Shown in pieces: positions 34,360 through 44,165 of a stretch of 64,000 nucleotides of DNA. Position numbers and translations under genes: made by a program. The notes beneath the pieces were generated by a model. That model was not told the origin of the DNA and ran no database searches. It was given only the letters and a program-made list of their open reading frames with translations. The DNA is from JALYUS01 sp038231255 (GTDB taxonomy: Bacteria > Chloroflexota > Chloroflexia > Thermomicrobiales > JALYUS01), in NCBI GenBank assembly GCA_038231255.1, contig JBBRLR010000009.1, forward strand, positions 1 through 64,000. The letters are read 5' to 3'. The first letter of the stretch is position 1; the number at the start of each line of letters is the position of its first letter.

Positions 34360-36127
34360 GTTGAGTATTCAAAATATCGCGATCATTGACCGGCTGCGGG
34401 TGACGTTCGAGCCGACACTGAACGCGCTCACTGGCGAGACGGGCGCGGGCAAGTCCATCATCATTGACGCGCTCGGCGCGGTCGTCGGCGGGCGGACTTC
34501 GCCGGACATGCTGCGTACGGGCGAGGAGCGGGCGCGGATCGAGGCAGTCTTCGATCTCGGCGACCGCAACGATTCGGCGCTCACCGCGCTCCTCGACGAG
34601 GCGGGCATCGAGCACGAGGACGGCACGCTGATCCTCGCGCGCGATCTGCAATCGAACGGCCGCTCCGTCGCACGAATCAATGGGCAGACGGTGACGGTCG
34701 GGTTGCTTGGCCGCGTCGGCGAGCGATTGGTGGACATCCACGGCCAGAGCGCGCATCTGTCGCTCCTCCGCCCCGCCACTCATCTTGACTTTCTCGACGC
34801 CTACGCGGGGCTGCTGGAGCGACGCGCCCAACTCGCCGCCCTGGTCACGCGCGTACGCCGCATCCGCGCCGAGCGTGACGAACTGGAGCAGGACGATCGC
34901 GAACTCGCCCGCCGCACGGACCTTCTGCGCTTTCAGGTCGACGAGATCGCGAGCGCAAGCCTCGAACCGGACGAGGACGAAGCGCTCCGCGCCGAGCGGC
35001 ACCGGCTCTCAAATGCATCGAACCTGCAAGTGATCGCGGACACCGTGTATCGCACGCTCCGCGAGGGCACGCCGCCGCGCGGCACGAGCGTTGTCGAGGG
35101 ACTGCGCGATGTCGCAAAAAACCTCGGCGAACTGGCGAAACTCGATCCCGCCCTCGCCGAAGCGGAGAGCGAGGTGGACGAGATGGTCTACCTGCTCGAA
35201 GACGTCGCCGCCACCGTCCGCACGTACCGCGATACCGTCGAAGACAACCCGGCGCGACTGGCGGACGTCGAAGACCGGCTTGCCCTGATCCGCGACCTCG
35301 AACGAAAGTACGGCGGCACGGTCGAGGAGGTGCTGGCGTTCGGCGAGGAGGCGCAGCGCGAACTTGCGGCACTCGAAGGGAGCGAAGAACGGCTCGCCCA
35401 GCTGCGCGTGGAGGAAGCGACCGTCCTCCGCCAGATCGGCGAGCGGGCCGGGAAACTCTCGCAGGCGCGCCAAAAGGCCGCGTCGCGTCTCGCCAAGGCG
35501 GTGGAGGCGGAAATCGCGCATCTGGCGATGGGGCGTACCCGGTTCACCGTTTTCCAGTCGCAGGAGGATGACCCGGAGGGCGCGCCCATCGGCAGCGAGG
35601 ACGGCCATGACCGGCATCTCGCCTTCGATGCACGGGGCGTGGATCGCGTCGAATTCCTGATCGCGCCCAATGCCGGCGAAGCGCCAAAGCCCCTCGCGCG
35701 CATCGCTTCCGGCGGCGAAACCGCACGCCTGATGCTCGCGCTCAAGTCCGTCCTTGCTGCGGCGGATGCGACGCCGACGCTCGTCTTCGATGAGGTAGAT
35801 GTCGGCATCGGTGGGCGAAGTGGGCAGGTCGTCGGCGAAACGCTCTCGTCGCTCGCCCGCACGCATCAGGTGCTCTGCATCACCCACCTCGCGCAGGTTG
35901 CCGCCTTCGCGGACGGCCATTTCCGCATCATCAAGCGCGATGTGCGCGGCCGGACGATCTCCGATGTCGAGCGGCTGGACGAGCCGGAACGCATCGAGGA
36001 ACTGGCGGCGATGCTCGACGGCGTCCCGATCACCCCCGTCGCCCGCGCCAGCGCGCGTGACCTCGCCGAGCGCGCCGCCGCACAGAAAGCCGCCTCCGAA
36101 ACACCCCGCCAGCCCGCCGCCGATTAA
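34349..36127 (+). CDS. recN: DNA repair protein RecN
   Basis: RecN is an SMC-like ATPase for double-strand break repair. The 592-residue protein starts MLVELSIQNIAIIDRL with Walker A TGETGAGKSIIIDAL, has a central coiled coil (about 150-370), and ends with the ABC signature RIASGGETARLMLALK and Walker B PTLVFDEVDVGIGG, then CITHLAQVAAFAD. The length is typical. The ATG overlaps the end of the deiminase-like gene. A palindromic repeat follows 25 bases after the stop and separates it from the convergent gene. Confidence 0.95.
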   Translation: MLVELSIQNIAIIDRLRVTFEPTLNALTGETGAGKSIIIDALGAVVGGRTSPDMLRTGEERARIEAVFDLGDRNDSALTALLDEAGIEHEDGTLILARDLQSNGRSVARINGQTVTVGLLGRVGERLVDIHGQSAHLSLLRPATHLDFLDAYAGLLERRAQLAALVTRVRRIRAERDELEQDDRELARRTDLLRFQVDEIASASLEPDEDEALRAERHRLSNASNLQVIADTVYRTLREGTPPRGTSVVEGLRDVAKNLGELAKLDPALAEAESEVDEMVYLLEDVAATVRTYRDTVEDNPARLADVEDRLALIRDLERKYGGTVEEVLAFGEEAQRELAALEGSEERLAQLRVEEATVLRQIGERAGKLSQARQKAASRLAKAVEAEIAHLAMGRTRFTVFQSQEDDPEGAPIGSEDGHDRHLAFDARGVDRVEFLIAPNAGEAPKPLARIASGGETARLMLALKSVLAAADATPTLVFDEVDVGIGGRSGQVVGETLSSLARTHQVLCITHLAQVAAFADGHFRIIKRDVRGRTISDVERLDEPERIEELAAMLDGVPITPVARASARDLAERAAAQKAASETPRQPAAD

Positions 36128-36151
36128 TTCTGTGTCTTGATGATCTGACTT

Positions 36152-36217
36152 GGTGGTAGCAGGCTTTCCGGCCTGCCTCTCAGGACGGGGATGCAGGCCG
36201 GAAAGCCTGCTACCACC
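36152..36217. repeat. Palindromic repeat family 1, copy B
   Basis: A 66-base inverted repeat starting GGTGGTAGCAGGCTTTCCGG and ending with its near-complement, GCTACCACC. It lies between the convergent recN and DUF4349-like genes and may act as a two-way transcription barrier, though no T run follows. Confidence 0.9.
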
Positions 36218-36233
36218 AAGAGGCAACATGGTA

Positions 36234-37301
36234 TTACTCCACCCGATCCGTCGGCCGATGCACCGGGCCTGACACCGCAACGGGCACGAGCGCGGGGTGG
36301 CGACGACGCTCCCGACGGACGAGCAGCACGATTGCCACGACCAGCGGAATCTCGATCCACCAACCGCCGATGAGGATCGCGATCAGCGCATCCGCGACGT
36401 TTTGCAGGCCATTCACCGACCGATTCCACGCTTCGTGAATCGAATGGCCGAGACTCCACTTCGCCACTGGTGTGACGGGTTCCGGCTTCGTTGGTGGCGG
36501 TACAGGCAGGATGGAGACAGTGATCGTGCTGAACGCGGTGCGCGCGTCGTAGTAGTTTAATTTGCCCTTGATGCGCTCCAGATCGCTCTGCACGTTGTTC
36601 AACTGCGCCTGCACCTTGAGCGTTTCATCCACCGTCGTCGCCTTGCCAAGCAGCGTCTGCAATTGCAGCGTCGTCGCTTCAAGGGTGCGCTGGCGCGCCT
36701 GCAAGTCCACGTAATCTTCGGTGACATCCTGCGCCGAACTCTGCTCCTTCTCCACCTTCACCGCATAGCCGCGCACGCGATCCATCGCGTCCCGGAATCG
36801 CTCGGATGGCACGCGAAACGAGATGTCGGCGCGGACATTCTCATCCGTACCGCTCGTGTTCGAGGTGAGAACAACACCGCCGTACTCGCTCGCGAGTTTC
36901 CAGATCGCGTCCTGCGTCTCAGCAACGTTTTTGGCCGTGATTGACAGCGAACCGTTGCGGATAATCTTCTGATCAATCACCTGTGGCGGCAGCGGCGCAT
37001 TGAGGATCGTCGCCGCGTCACTGGTCGCGCTACCGCTCGCTGGCCGGCTCCCCGTTGCCGCGTTGCCGGCAGCCGTTGTTGCCGCCGGAGCCGACCGCGC
37101 CGCTGCAGCTGTCGGTGCAACAACAGCAATGCCGGATGTCTGGGATGTCGTCGTTGACGTGCGAATCGTATCGGTTGTGGATGAGCCGTGGTGCCGACCG
37201 ACGATCATCACGGCAACAAGGGCGATGACGACGATGCCGCCGACCGTTGCGCCAACGCGCCAGAAACGCAGAAGATTCCGGAGCCGCATTGAGCCGTTCA
37301 C
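36234..37301 (-). CDS. DUF4349-like membrane-anchored protein with coiled coil
   Basis: The 355-residue protein has an N-terminal membrane anchor (about residues 17-36), a Thr/Ala/Ser-rich linker with low complexity (about 45-105), and a DUF4349-like domain beginning QVIDQKIIRNGSLSITAKNV. This has a coiled coil around LQARQRTLEATTLQLQTLL and ends with a C-terminal membrane helix and a basic tail. The fold suggests an extracytoplasmic domain held between two membrane passes. The function is unknown. I prefer the GTG at 37301 because GGGAGGAGG lies six bases upstream; the ATG at 37289 lacks such a site. Nothing is recognisable in the gap up to 37484. Confidence 0.78.
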   Translation of the reverse strand: MNGSMRLRNLLRFWRVGATVGGIVVIALVAVMIVGRHHGSSTTDTIRTSTTTSQTSGIAVVAPTAAAARSAPAATTAAGNAATGSRPASGSATSDAATILNAPLPPQVIDQKIIRNGSLSITAKNVAETQDAIWKLASEYGGVVLTSNTSGTDENVRADISFRVPSERFRDAMDRVRGYAVKVEKEQSSAQDVTEDYVDLQARQRTLEATTLQLQTLLGKATTVDETLKVQAQLNNVQSDLERIKGKLNYYDARTAFSTITVSILPVPPPTKPEPVTPVAKWSLGHSIHEAWNRSVNGLQNVADALIAILIGGWWIEIPLVVAIVLLVRRERRRHPALVPVAVSGPVHRPTDRVE

Positions 37302-37484
37302 CGACCGCCTCCTCCCGATTTCTCGCCGCAGCACGCGCCGCGACACCGCTTGTCACACGGACATGGAGGAAGGACGCTGGCGGGTAACAAAATGTTCCGC
37401 AGGTTTGGAGTTTCGCGTGCCTCTCTGGCATTCAGGCACAGGCCGAAGCCCACCCCTACCGGGGAACGCGATACCTACGACGAA

Positions 37485-39116
37485 TTAGCGACCGACGAAG
37501 ACATCCGTGCCGCCGACAATCGTCTTTCGGGGCGTGATCGCGCGCATCTCATCCGTGGGGCACATGAGAATATCGCGGTCGAGGATGACGAAATCGGCGA
37601 GTTTGCCCGGTTCAATCGCGCCGCGCGAGGCTTCTTCGCGGATCGCATGGGCCGCGCCCGTTGTATAGAGCCGAATTGCCTCTTCGCGCGTCAAGGAGTG
37701 CGCGGCATCCAAATCCCTGCCCGCCGCCGTTTGCCGCGCGACCGCCGCCCAAATCCCGACGAGCGGGTTGTAGTCGGCCACGGGAGCATCCGAGGAACCG
37801 GCGAGTGGCACACCGGCATCGAGATACCGGCGGGCGGAAATCATCATCCGGGCGCGCTCGATGCCGAGGCTGGCGATATAGGATTCGCCAAGGCCGTGCA
37901 GGAAACCGGGCTGGATCACGGCGGGGATGCCGTACGCCGCCATCTTTGTGACGGTCTCGTCGTCCGGCATGTACGCATGATGAACGCGATGGCGCAGTTG
38001 CGGCTTCGGCGATGCCTCCTGCGCGGCGATGATCACATCCACGACGGCGGCCTGCGCGCGGTCGCCGCAGACATGGCACTCGACCGGCCAATCGTGGTCG
38101 TGGCACCAGCGGATTTCCGATGCGAGTTGATCAGGCGGCACGATAAACGTCCCCTGGCCGCCACCGACATACGGCACGGAGACCGCCGCCGTGTGATCAC
38201 CGATACCACCGTCCACCATGAACTTCACGGCGTCGTAGCGGAGACGAGCGTCGCCGAACCCCGCCGCGACACCGAGTCCGGCGATGATTGCGCGGTAATC
38301 GAGGCCGGGCGGATAAAAGCCCCACGCGCCGACCATCAGGTGCGACCGCACCGTCAGCCGCCCCGCGCTCCGGCACGCCGCGTAGCCGCCGAATTCCTCC
38401 GGTGTCAGGCCGGGATCAGCCATCGTCGTGATGCCGACCGCGTTGTACGCGTGGCACGCCTCCGCGATGATCTCCACACGTTCGGACCGGGGAAGCGGTG
38501 GCGCCAGACCAAGAATTAACTGCTTCGCGTTGTCGCGGAACAAGCCTGTCGGTTCGCCCCTCTCGTCCACATCGAAGCCACCTGCGTATGCTTCGCCGGA
38601 TGGTTGCGGCGTCGTGCGATCAATACCGGCAATTGCCAGCGCGCGCGAATTGCAGACGAGTTTGTTCCACACACGGTTGAGCACAACCGGATGGTCGGGT
38701 GCGACCGTATCGAGTTCCCACCGCGTCGGGAATCGCCGCTCGGCGAGCAACGATTCGTCCCAGCCGCGTCCGATGATCCACTCGCCCGGCGCAGTGGTTG
38801 CCGCCCGCTCCCGCACGCGCGCGAGAATCTCGTCAATGGAGCGGCAATCGTAGAGTTGCACATTCCGCAGCAGCGCGCCGACGCTGAGCATGTGCGTGTG
38901 CGCGTCAATCAGACCGGGCAATACCGTCGCCCCACCGAGGTCATCAATACGCGTGGCGGAGTGCGCCAACCGTGCGATTTCTGCCGCCGGTCCGACCGCG
39001 ACGATCCGCTCGTCAGCAATCGCGACCGCTTCGGCGATGGAAAAGCGCGCATCCACGGTGATGAATCGCCCATTGGTCAGGATGCGATCAACTGGCGTCG
39101 CGGCGAACGGCGTCAC
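37485..39116 (-). CDS. Amidohydrolase family protein (YtcJ-like, amidohydrolase 3)
   Basis: A 543-residue metal-dependent hydrolase. It has the small beta domain at both ends (LTNGRFITVDARF and GKLADFVILDRDIL) around a TIM barrel. Metal and active-site features include GLIDAHTHMLSVG near residue 65, KFMVDGGIGDHT, ECHVCGD, RVHHAYM and SSDAPVADYNP. Members cleave amides or related bonds in varied small molecules; the substrate cannot be predicted. The GTG start follows GGAGGGCG and shares GTGA with the stop of the preceding gene, so the two are coupled. Confidence 0.85.
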   Translation of the reverse strand: MTPFAATPVDRILTNGRFITVDARFSIAEAVAIADERIVAVGPAAEIARLAHSATRIDDLGGATVLPGLIDAHTHMLSVGALLRNVQLYDCRSIDEILARVRERAATTAPGEWIIGRGWDESLLAERRFPTRWELDTVAPDHPVVLNRVWNKLVCNSRALAIAGIDRTTPQPSGEAYAGGFDVDERGEPTGLFRDNAKQLILGLAPPLPRSERVEIIAEACHAYNAVGITTMADPGLTPEEFGGYAACRSAGRLTVRSHLMVGAWGFYPPGLDYRAIIAGLGVAAGFGDARLRYDAVKFMVDGGIGDHTAAVSVPYVGGGQGTFIVPPDQLASEIRWCHDHDWPVECHVCGDRAQAAVVDVIIAAQEASPKPQLRHRVHHAYMPDDETVTKMAAYGIPAVIQPGFLHGLGESYIASLGIERARMMISARRYLDAGVPLAGSSDAPVADYNPLVGIWAAVARQTAAGRDLDAAHSLTREEAIRLYTTGAAHAIREEASRGAIEPGKLADFVILDRDILMCPTDEMRAITPRKTIVGGTDVFVGR

Positions 39117-39835
39117 GATGCGCCCTCCCACTGTTCGTCCACGAGGCGCACGGCATAAAGCACGCCCGCCATCGTAAAGCGGAATTCGGTCGGGATTACC
39201 CATCGCCCGACGCTTTTAACCGTAATCAGGCTTTCCGCCATGTCCACATCGGCGCCCCATCGCGTGATCGCGAAGGTCTCGCGCGAGCCGTATGAGCGGC
39301 GATTGATGACATAGACCGTCGGTCGCGCCGCCATCAGGCCGTTCGTCTCGTGCGTCAGCAAGTCGAGCCAGAGGCAGGGGCGCCGAAACGGCGCGGGCAT
39401 CATGCGGTTGATCGCCGCGATATGCAGGCCGTCGAAGAGGACGGGATGCGCCTCGATCGTGTAGTCGGATTCCATGCGGAATGTCTGTGTCCGCTGCACC
39501 GCGCCCTCGGCGGCGCTCGTGAGCACGCGCGTGATAACGGCGGCATCCTTTTCGAGGTTCGCGGAGACGGCCATCGTGTCCACACCCTTGGTGACGGTCA
39601 TCGCCAGCGCCGTCGCGCGCCCCGCCTCGTCGAGCGAAAGCGTCGCCGTGTAGCGATGGCCGAACTCCACCACCTGGAGGGCGTCGTTCTCCGTCTCGAA
39701 CAAATACCCAGACGCGGCGCGCATGATGCGCCATTGCTCGGTGATCGGCAGCAGTCTCCCATCGGCGAGCCACTGATACGCGCCGGAGGCGATCAGGACG
39801 GTTTCGTGTGGCAGAAGCGCTCGTTCGCTGGACAT
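39113..39835 (-). CDS. Protein of unknown function coupled to amidohydrolase
   Basis: I do not recognise the family. The 240-residue protein has no signal peptide or membrane helix and is predicted to be mostly beta strand, with strands such as RYTATLSLDEAGRATALAM and TRVLTSAAEGAVQRTQTF, suggesting a barrel-like fold. The ATG follows AGGGGGCG. Its stop overlaps the amidohydrolase start (GTGA), so the two are probably made together and may act on the same compound. Confidence 0.7.
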   Translation of the reverse strand: MSSERALLPHETVLIASGAYQWLADGRLLPITEQWRIMRAASGYLFETENDALQVVEFGHRYTATLSLDEAGRATALAMTVTKGVDTMAVSANLEKDAAVITRVLTSAAEGAVQRTQTFRMESDYTIEAHPVLFDGLHIAAINRMMPAPFRRPCLWLDLLTHETNGLMAARPTVYVINRRSYGSRETFAITRWGADVDMAESLITVKSVGRWVIPTEFRFTMAGVLYAVRLVDEQWEGAS

Positions 39836-39880
39836 CCATCGCCCCCTTCAGTCAGTGGCGGGAATCCTATCATGGATGTG

Positions 39881-39946
39881 GGGGAACCTCACCCCCTAAC
39901 CCCCTCTCACTGCCCAAAGGGCGCCCGCGATGGAGAGGGGGTTGGG
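39881..39946. repeat. Palindromic repeat family 2 variant downstream of lon
   Basis: GGGGAACCTCACCCC is followed by CCTAACCCCCTCTC, a central part with its own CCCAAAGGGC pairing, then GAGAGGGGGTTGGG. The arms pair over about 13 bases. It lies 20 bases after the lon stop and could fold at the transcript end. Confidence 0.75.
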
Positions 39947-39965
39947 CGTTCGGGCTGAATCGGTC

Positions 39966-42434
39966 CTAATGCGTTTCGTCAGGGACGATAGCGATGTCCT
40001 GAAGGATCTCGATACGGTGCGGCTCGGGTTGGATTACTTCGTCCACCGGGATGGGCAGGACGGCTGCATTAACCAACGGCAGCGGGGGCGGCGTGTCGAA
40101 GACGAGCGCTTCCGCGATCACCTCGTCCATGTGCGTCACCCAGACCATGTGCATATCGCGCAAAATATCCTTGGGGATTTTCACCGCGTCGGCGCGGTTC
40201 TCCGCTGGCGCAATCACCGTGCGGATGCCGGCGCGATGCGCGCCGAGCACCTTCTCTTTCAAGCCGCCAATACCCATCACACGGCCGCGCAGAGTGATCT
40301 CGCCCGTCATCGCGACATCGTGGCGGACGGGCCGCTTCGTTAGCGCCGAGACGAGCGCCGTCACCATCGTCACACCGGCGGACGGGCCATCTTTCGGCGT
40401 CGCTCCTTCCGGCAAGTGGATATGGACATCGGTGTTGCGCTGGAAGTCCGCGTCTATCTTCAACGCGGCGGCACGCGAGCGCGCGTACGATTGCGCTGCG
40501 CGCGCCGATTCCTGCATCACGTCGCCCGCGCGCCCGGTGATCGTCATGTTGCCCTGCCCCGGCATCGTTGCGACCTCGACGGGCAGGATATCGCCCCCAG
40601 CAACCTCGGTCACGCTCAGGCCGATCGCGACGCCGATCTGGCTTTCGCGCAAGTCGTGGTCAGTGCTGAAGGAGGGGGGGCCGAGGAACTCTTCGAGCCT
40701 GGCCTGCGTGATTTTCAGTTTCTTCGGTCGCTTGCCCACTTCGGCGACGGCGATGCGCGCCGCCTTCCGGCAAACGCTGCCGATCTGCCGTTCGAGCGAC
40801 CGCACGCCTGCCTCACGCGTGTAGTGGCGCACGATCAGGCGAATCATCGCGGGAGAGATGTCAATGAAACCGGGATCAAGCCCGTGACTCTCCGCCTGCT
40901 TGGGCAACAGATGGCGGCGGGAAATTTCGATCTTTTCTTCCTCGGTGTAACCACCGATTTCGATGATTTCCATCCGGTCGCGTAGCGGGCGCGAGATGTT
41001 GCCGAGGTAATTGCCGGTCGTGATGAACATCACCTCGGACAGATCGTACGGCAGATCAAGGTAGTGATCCACGAACGTGTGGTTCTGCTCCGGGTCGAGC
41101 ACTTCAAGCATCGCCGAGGCAGGATCACCCCGGAAATCTGCGCTCATCTTGTCAATCTCGTCGAGCAGAATCACCGGATTGAGCGTGCCCGCCTGCTTCA
41201 TGGCGTGGATCACACGACCGGGGAATGCACCGATGTAGGTGCGCCGGTGGCCGCGAATATCCGCCTCGTCGCGCATACCGCCGAGCGAGACGCGGACGAA
41301 TTTTCGATCCATCGCGCGGGCAATCGAGCGACCGAGCGAGGTCTTGCCAACGCCGGGTGGCCCGACGAAGCAGAGGATCGTTGGCATGTGCCGCGCGACG
41401 CCGCGCTCCGCGACCAACTTGCGCACGGCGAGGAAATCGAGGATGCGCTCCTTGACGTGTTCGAGGCTGTCATGATCCTCGTCGAGCACTTTCTGTGCCA
41501 GTGCGAGGTCGAGCCGGTCCGTTGTCCGCTCCGTCCACGGCAGCGCGAGCACCCAATCGAGATAGGTACGCACGACCGTCGCCTCGGCGGAAACGCCGGG
41601 CATCCGCTCCAACCGCGCCAGTTCGCGGCGCAGTCGTTCCTCGATATCCGCCGGCAGTCCGCGCTCGGAAATCTTCACGCGCAACAGTTCGATGTCATTT
41701 TGCGTCGTTTCACCAAGTTCGTCATGAATCGCTTTTAACTGCTCGCGAAGGTAATACTCGCGCTGGTTTTTATCAATCTGCTCGCGCACACGGTCTTTGA
41801 TTTTCTGTTCGAGGTCAACAACTTCCAACTCGCCCGATAAGACAACCGCCAGCCGTTCGAGCCGCTTCAGTTTATTCGGCTCCTCCAGCAGCGCCTGGCG
41901 TTCCTTCGGATCATTGACGAGCACGGCGAGCACATCGCCGAGGTGGCCGACATCCGGCGCGCTGTTGGCGGCATCCACGAGGTCATTCGCGGTATTACCG
42001 CGCAACTTCGCGTATTTGCCGAGCAATTCGCGTATTTGCCGCGCCCAGGCCCGATTCTCCTGCTCGAATCCGGCCTGCTCGTACATCTCCTCGACGCCGA
42101 CGAAATAGCAGGGCTTTGTCGCCTCCGTGCCCGTGATTCGCACGCGGCACAGGCCTTCGAGCGAGACGACGATCACGCCGCCCTGGTCGCGTTCGGATTC
42201 CTTGATCCGGCACAGTGTCCCGACCTCGTACACGTCGCTCGGCGTCGGTTCCTCGATATTCGGATCGCGCAGCGCCGATGCCACGAGATATTGATCGCGC
42301 TCCATCGCTTCCTCGATCGCGTCCAGTGAGCGCGGCCGACCGACGTGAATCTTCGTCGTGCTTTGCGGAAAGACGACGATGTTCTTGAGCGCTAACAGCG
42401 GATATCGTGGCGCGAACGACTCGAAAGTACTCAT
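39966..42434 (-). CDS. lon: ATP-dependent protease Lon
   Basis: Lon degrades damaged and short-lived proteins. The 822-residue protein has the N-terminal LON substrate domain (YPLLALKNIVVFPQ), a coiled-coil linker, the AAA+ module with Walker A CFVGPPGVGKTSLGRS and Walker B PVILLDEIDKM, and the protease domain with the Ser-Lys dyad: Ser685 in KDGPSAGVTM and Lys728 in GGLKEKVLGAHR. The 43-residue spacing matches E. coli Lon. GAGGGGGAC precedes the ATG. I see no CIRCE element upstream, so it seems separate from the HrcA regulon. Confidence 0.97.
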   Translation of the reverse strand: MSTFESFAPRYPLLALKNIVVFPQSTTKIHVGRPRSLDAIEEAMERDQYLVASALRDPNIEEPTPSDVYEVGTLCRIKESERDQGGVIVVSLEGLCRVRITGTEATKPCYFVGVEEMYEQAGFEQENRAWARQIRELLGKYAKLRGNTANDLVDAANSAPDVGHLGDVLAVLVNDPKERQALLEEPNKLKRLERLAVVLSGELEVVDLEQKIKDRVREQIDKNQREYYLREQLKAIHDELGETTQNDIELLRVKISERGLPADIEERLRRELARLERMPGVSAEATVVRTYLDWVLALPWTERTTDRLDLALAQKVLDEDHDSLEHVKERILDFLAVRKLVAERGVARHMPTILCFVGPPGVGKTSLGRSIARAMDRKFVRVSLGGMRDEADIRGHRRTYIGAFPGRVIHAMKQAGTLNPVILLDEIDKMSADFRGDPASAMLEVLDPEQNHTFVDHYLDLPYDLSEVMFITTGNYLGNISRPLRDRMEIIEIGGYTEEEKIEISRRHLLPKQAESHGLDPGFIDISPAMIRLIVRHYTREAGVRSLERQIGSVCRKAARIAVAEVGKRPKKLKITQARLEEFLGPPSFSTDHDLRESQIGVAIGLSVTEVAGGDILPVEVATMPGQGNMTITGRAGDVMQESARAAQSYARSRAAALKIDADFQRNTDVHIHLPEGATPKDGPSAGVTMVTALVSALTKRPVRHDVAMTGEITLRGRVMGIGGLKEKVLGAHRAGIRTVIAPAENRADAVKIPKDILRDMHMVWVTHMDEVIAEALVFDTPPPLPLVNAAVLPIPVDEVIQPEPHRIEILQDIAIVPDETH

Positions 42435-42579
42435 CTACCGTGTCCCCCTCCCAGTTGCCATCGCTCCCGTGACGTCTGGCTCCTGTTGCCCCAAGCGACG
42501 GACAGCCCGCCGCTCCTCCTTCTTCCCAAACGATCCTATTCGTTCCCCTTAACGCTGCCGCCCTACCCAGCGGGCAACA

Positions 42580-43419
42580 TCACACTGTCATTAACTGCTT
42601 CACGGCGATGGCGCGCATATAGCACGCTCTCCGATCAACGCCGGTTTGTGCCGCGACTTCCTTGGCCGCCGCTGCTGGTGAAAGCCCCGCTCCGAGGAGT
42701 TCGCGCAACAGTGCGTCTACTGTCGCGTCATCCGCAATCACCGCAACGGCCTCAGCCTCCGCGATGACAATGACATACTCACCACGCGGTGCACGCTGCA
42801 CGAATCCTTCGGCCACCTCCGCGAGCGTCGTGACAATGATCTCCTCATGCAGTTTCGTCAACTCGCGGCAAAGCGCGCATGTCCGATCTCCCAGCACCGC
42901 ATGGGCATCGGCGAGGGTCGCGGCGATACGATGCGGCCCTTCGAACAGGACGACGGGATGCGGCAGCAAGCGGATCGCTTCCAGCGCCGCGCGCCGCGCG
43001 CCTTGCTTCGGTGGCAGAAAGCCGACAAACGTGAATGGGCCTGTCACCAGCCCCGACGCGACGACGGCCGCCAGCATCGCGGACGGCCCCGGAATCGGCA
43101 CAACGCGATGCCCCGCGTCGCGCACCGCCGCCACGAGCCGCGCGCCCGGATCGGCAATCAGCGGCGTCCCGGCATCCGACACAAGCGCGACATCATCGCC
43201 GGCATCGAGCCGCGCGATGATCTCCGCCGCGCGCTCTCGCTCATTATGCTCGTGCAGCGAAAGGTAACGCGCATCAATGCCGTAATACGCGAGCAACTGG
43301 CCGGTATGGCGGGTATCCTCGGCGGCGATAACCGCCACCTCCCGCAATACGCGCTGCGCCCTCAATGTAATATCTTCGCGGTTGCCAATCGGCGTTGCCA
43401 CGATATACAGCATTCCCAC
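42580..43419 (-). CDS. rsmI: 16S rRNA (cytidine1402-2'-O)-methyltransferase RsmI
   Basis: RsmI methylates the ribose of C1402 in the decoding centre. The 279-residue protein shows the tetrapyrrole-methylase fold: LYIVATPIGNREDITLRA at the N-terminus, AAEDTRHTGQLL, SDAGTPLIADPGARLV, PGPSAMLAAVVASG and FVGFLPPK, all diagnostic for RsmI. I start at the GTG at 43419, which has AAGAAG six bases before it and gives MGMLYIVAT as in relatives; the ATG at 43413 is the alternative. A good promoter is 100 bases upstream. The gap to lon (42435-42579) holds no recognised element. Confidence 0.94.
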   Translation of the reverse strand: MGMLYIVATPIGNREDITLRAQRVLREVAVIAAEDTRHTGQLLAYYGIDARYLSLHEHNERERAAEIIARLDAGDDVALVSDAGTPLIADPGARLVAAVRDAGHRVVPIPGPSAMLAAVVASGLVTGPFTFVGFLPPKQGARRAALEAIRLLPHPVVLFEGPHRIAATLADAHAVLGDRTCALCRELTKLHEEIIVTTLAEVAEGFVQRAPRGEYVIVIAEAEAVAVIADDATVDALLRELLGAGLSPAAAAKEVAAQTGVDRRACYMRAIAVKQLMTV

Positions 43420-43516
43420 ACGCGACTTCTTCCCACTTATGCGACAGTATACGGGGCCTGCGTAGACAATGGGGCTGCGTTTTCGCACACTTGAAACTAT
43501 TGCTCCGACAAAGAGC

Positions 43517-43545
43517 ATTGTACGAACACTTCTGTTGCTTTTCAA
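43517..43545 (-). promoter_or_regulatory. Promoter of rsmI
   Basis: TTGAAA (43540-43545), 17 bases, TACAAT (43517-43522) on the minus strand, in an AT-rich stretch. It predicts a leader of about 90 bases. Confidence 0.6.
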
Positions 43546-43616
43546 TAGCAAAAAGTGGATTTGGCAGTTGCCCGTTCCTCACGGATGCGAGGAGGCGGGT
43601 TCAAGCACATCGGGCT

Positions 43617-44060
43617 TTAAGCATTTCGCGCCCAAAGGGTCCGCGTTGTCTGCGCTTCTCCGGCGATCAGATCGAGCATAGCACGCCGCTCGTGGCGGCG
43701 GAGCGTATTGAAGGCGCGGCTCACGTCATTCGCTTCGTCGTGGAAGCCGAGTGCGTGAAAGCGCCGGGTGATCGCGTCGAGAATCCCCTGTTCTGAGAAT
43801 GTGCGGGTCGAACCGAGCCAGGGCGCGAGCGTCAGTTGCCCAATTTCGGTGAACTCGGGACGGAGGCGGCGTACCGACTGCAAGCGTTCTTCCGCCGACC
43901 CGACCATATCATCCAGCAGCACAACCGGCCCGTGATCGGCGTCGTGGCGCGTGTCCACGATCAGCGCCTTGCCGACGCGGGGGAAGAAAATACTCATCAC
44001 TTCCGCTTCCGCCAGCGCCCGGATGATCTTGCCACTCGAAATGTTGTACGCATTGTCCAT
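43617..44060 (-). CDS. Protein of unknown function
   Basis: I do not recognise it. The 147-residue protein is soluble, with an N-terminal alpha/beta part (GKIIRALAEAEVMSIFFPRV, GKALIVDTRHDADHGPVVLL) and a C-terminal helical part rich in Arg and Glu. The central LTLAPWLGSTRTFSEQGI looks structured. The ATG is preceded by GGAAGGATG. It stands alone between rsmI and a family 1 repeat, all on the minus strand. Confidence 0.65.
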   Translation of the reverse strand: MDNAYNISSGKIIRALAEAEVMSIFFPRVGKALIVDTRHDADHGPVVLLDDMVGSAEERLQSVRRLRPEFTEIGQLTLAPWLGSTRTFSEQGILDAITRRFHALGFHDEANDVSRAFNTLRRHERRAMLDLIAGEAQTTRTLWARNA

Positions 44061-44096
44061 GACGTGTCATCCTTCCCATCGCTGAGAATGAAGAAT

Positions 44097-44161
44097 GGTG
44101 CTAGCAGGCTTTCCAGCCTGTCTCTCGACTCGGGAGGCAGGCTGGAAAGCCTGCTAGCACC
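44097..44161. repeat. Palindromic repeat family 1, copy C
   Basis: A 65-base inverted repeat from GGTGCTAGCAGGCTTTCCAG to GCTAGCACC. The change of GGTGGTAGC to GGTGCTAGC is matched in the other arm, so pairing is kept. It lies four bases after the end of the inositol-monophosphatase-like gene. Confidence 0.9.
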
Positions 44162-44165
44162 CGAC

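Noticed and set aside
42509..42517. AAGGAGGAG on the minus strand upstream of lon as a ribosome site for a hidden gene
   Set aside because: No ATG, GTG or TTG lies at a useful distance; the nearest TTG is about 20 bases away and opens only a 19-codon frame.
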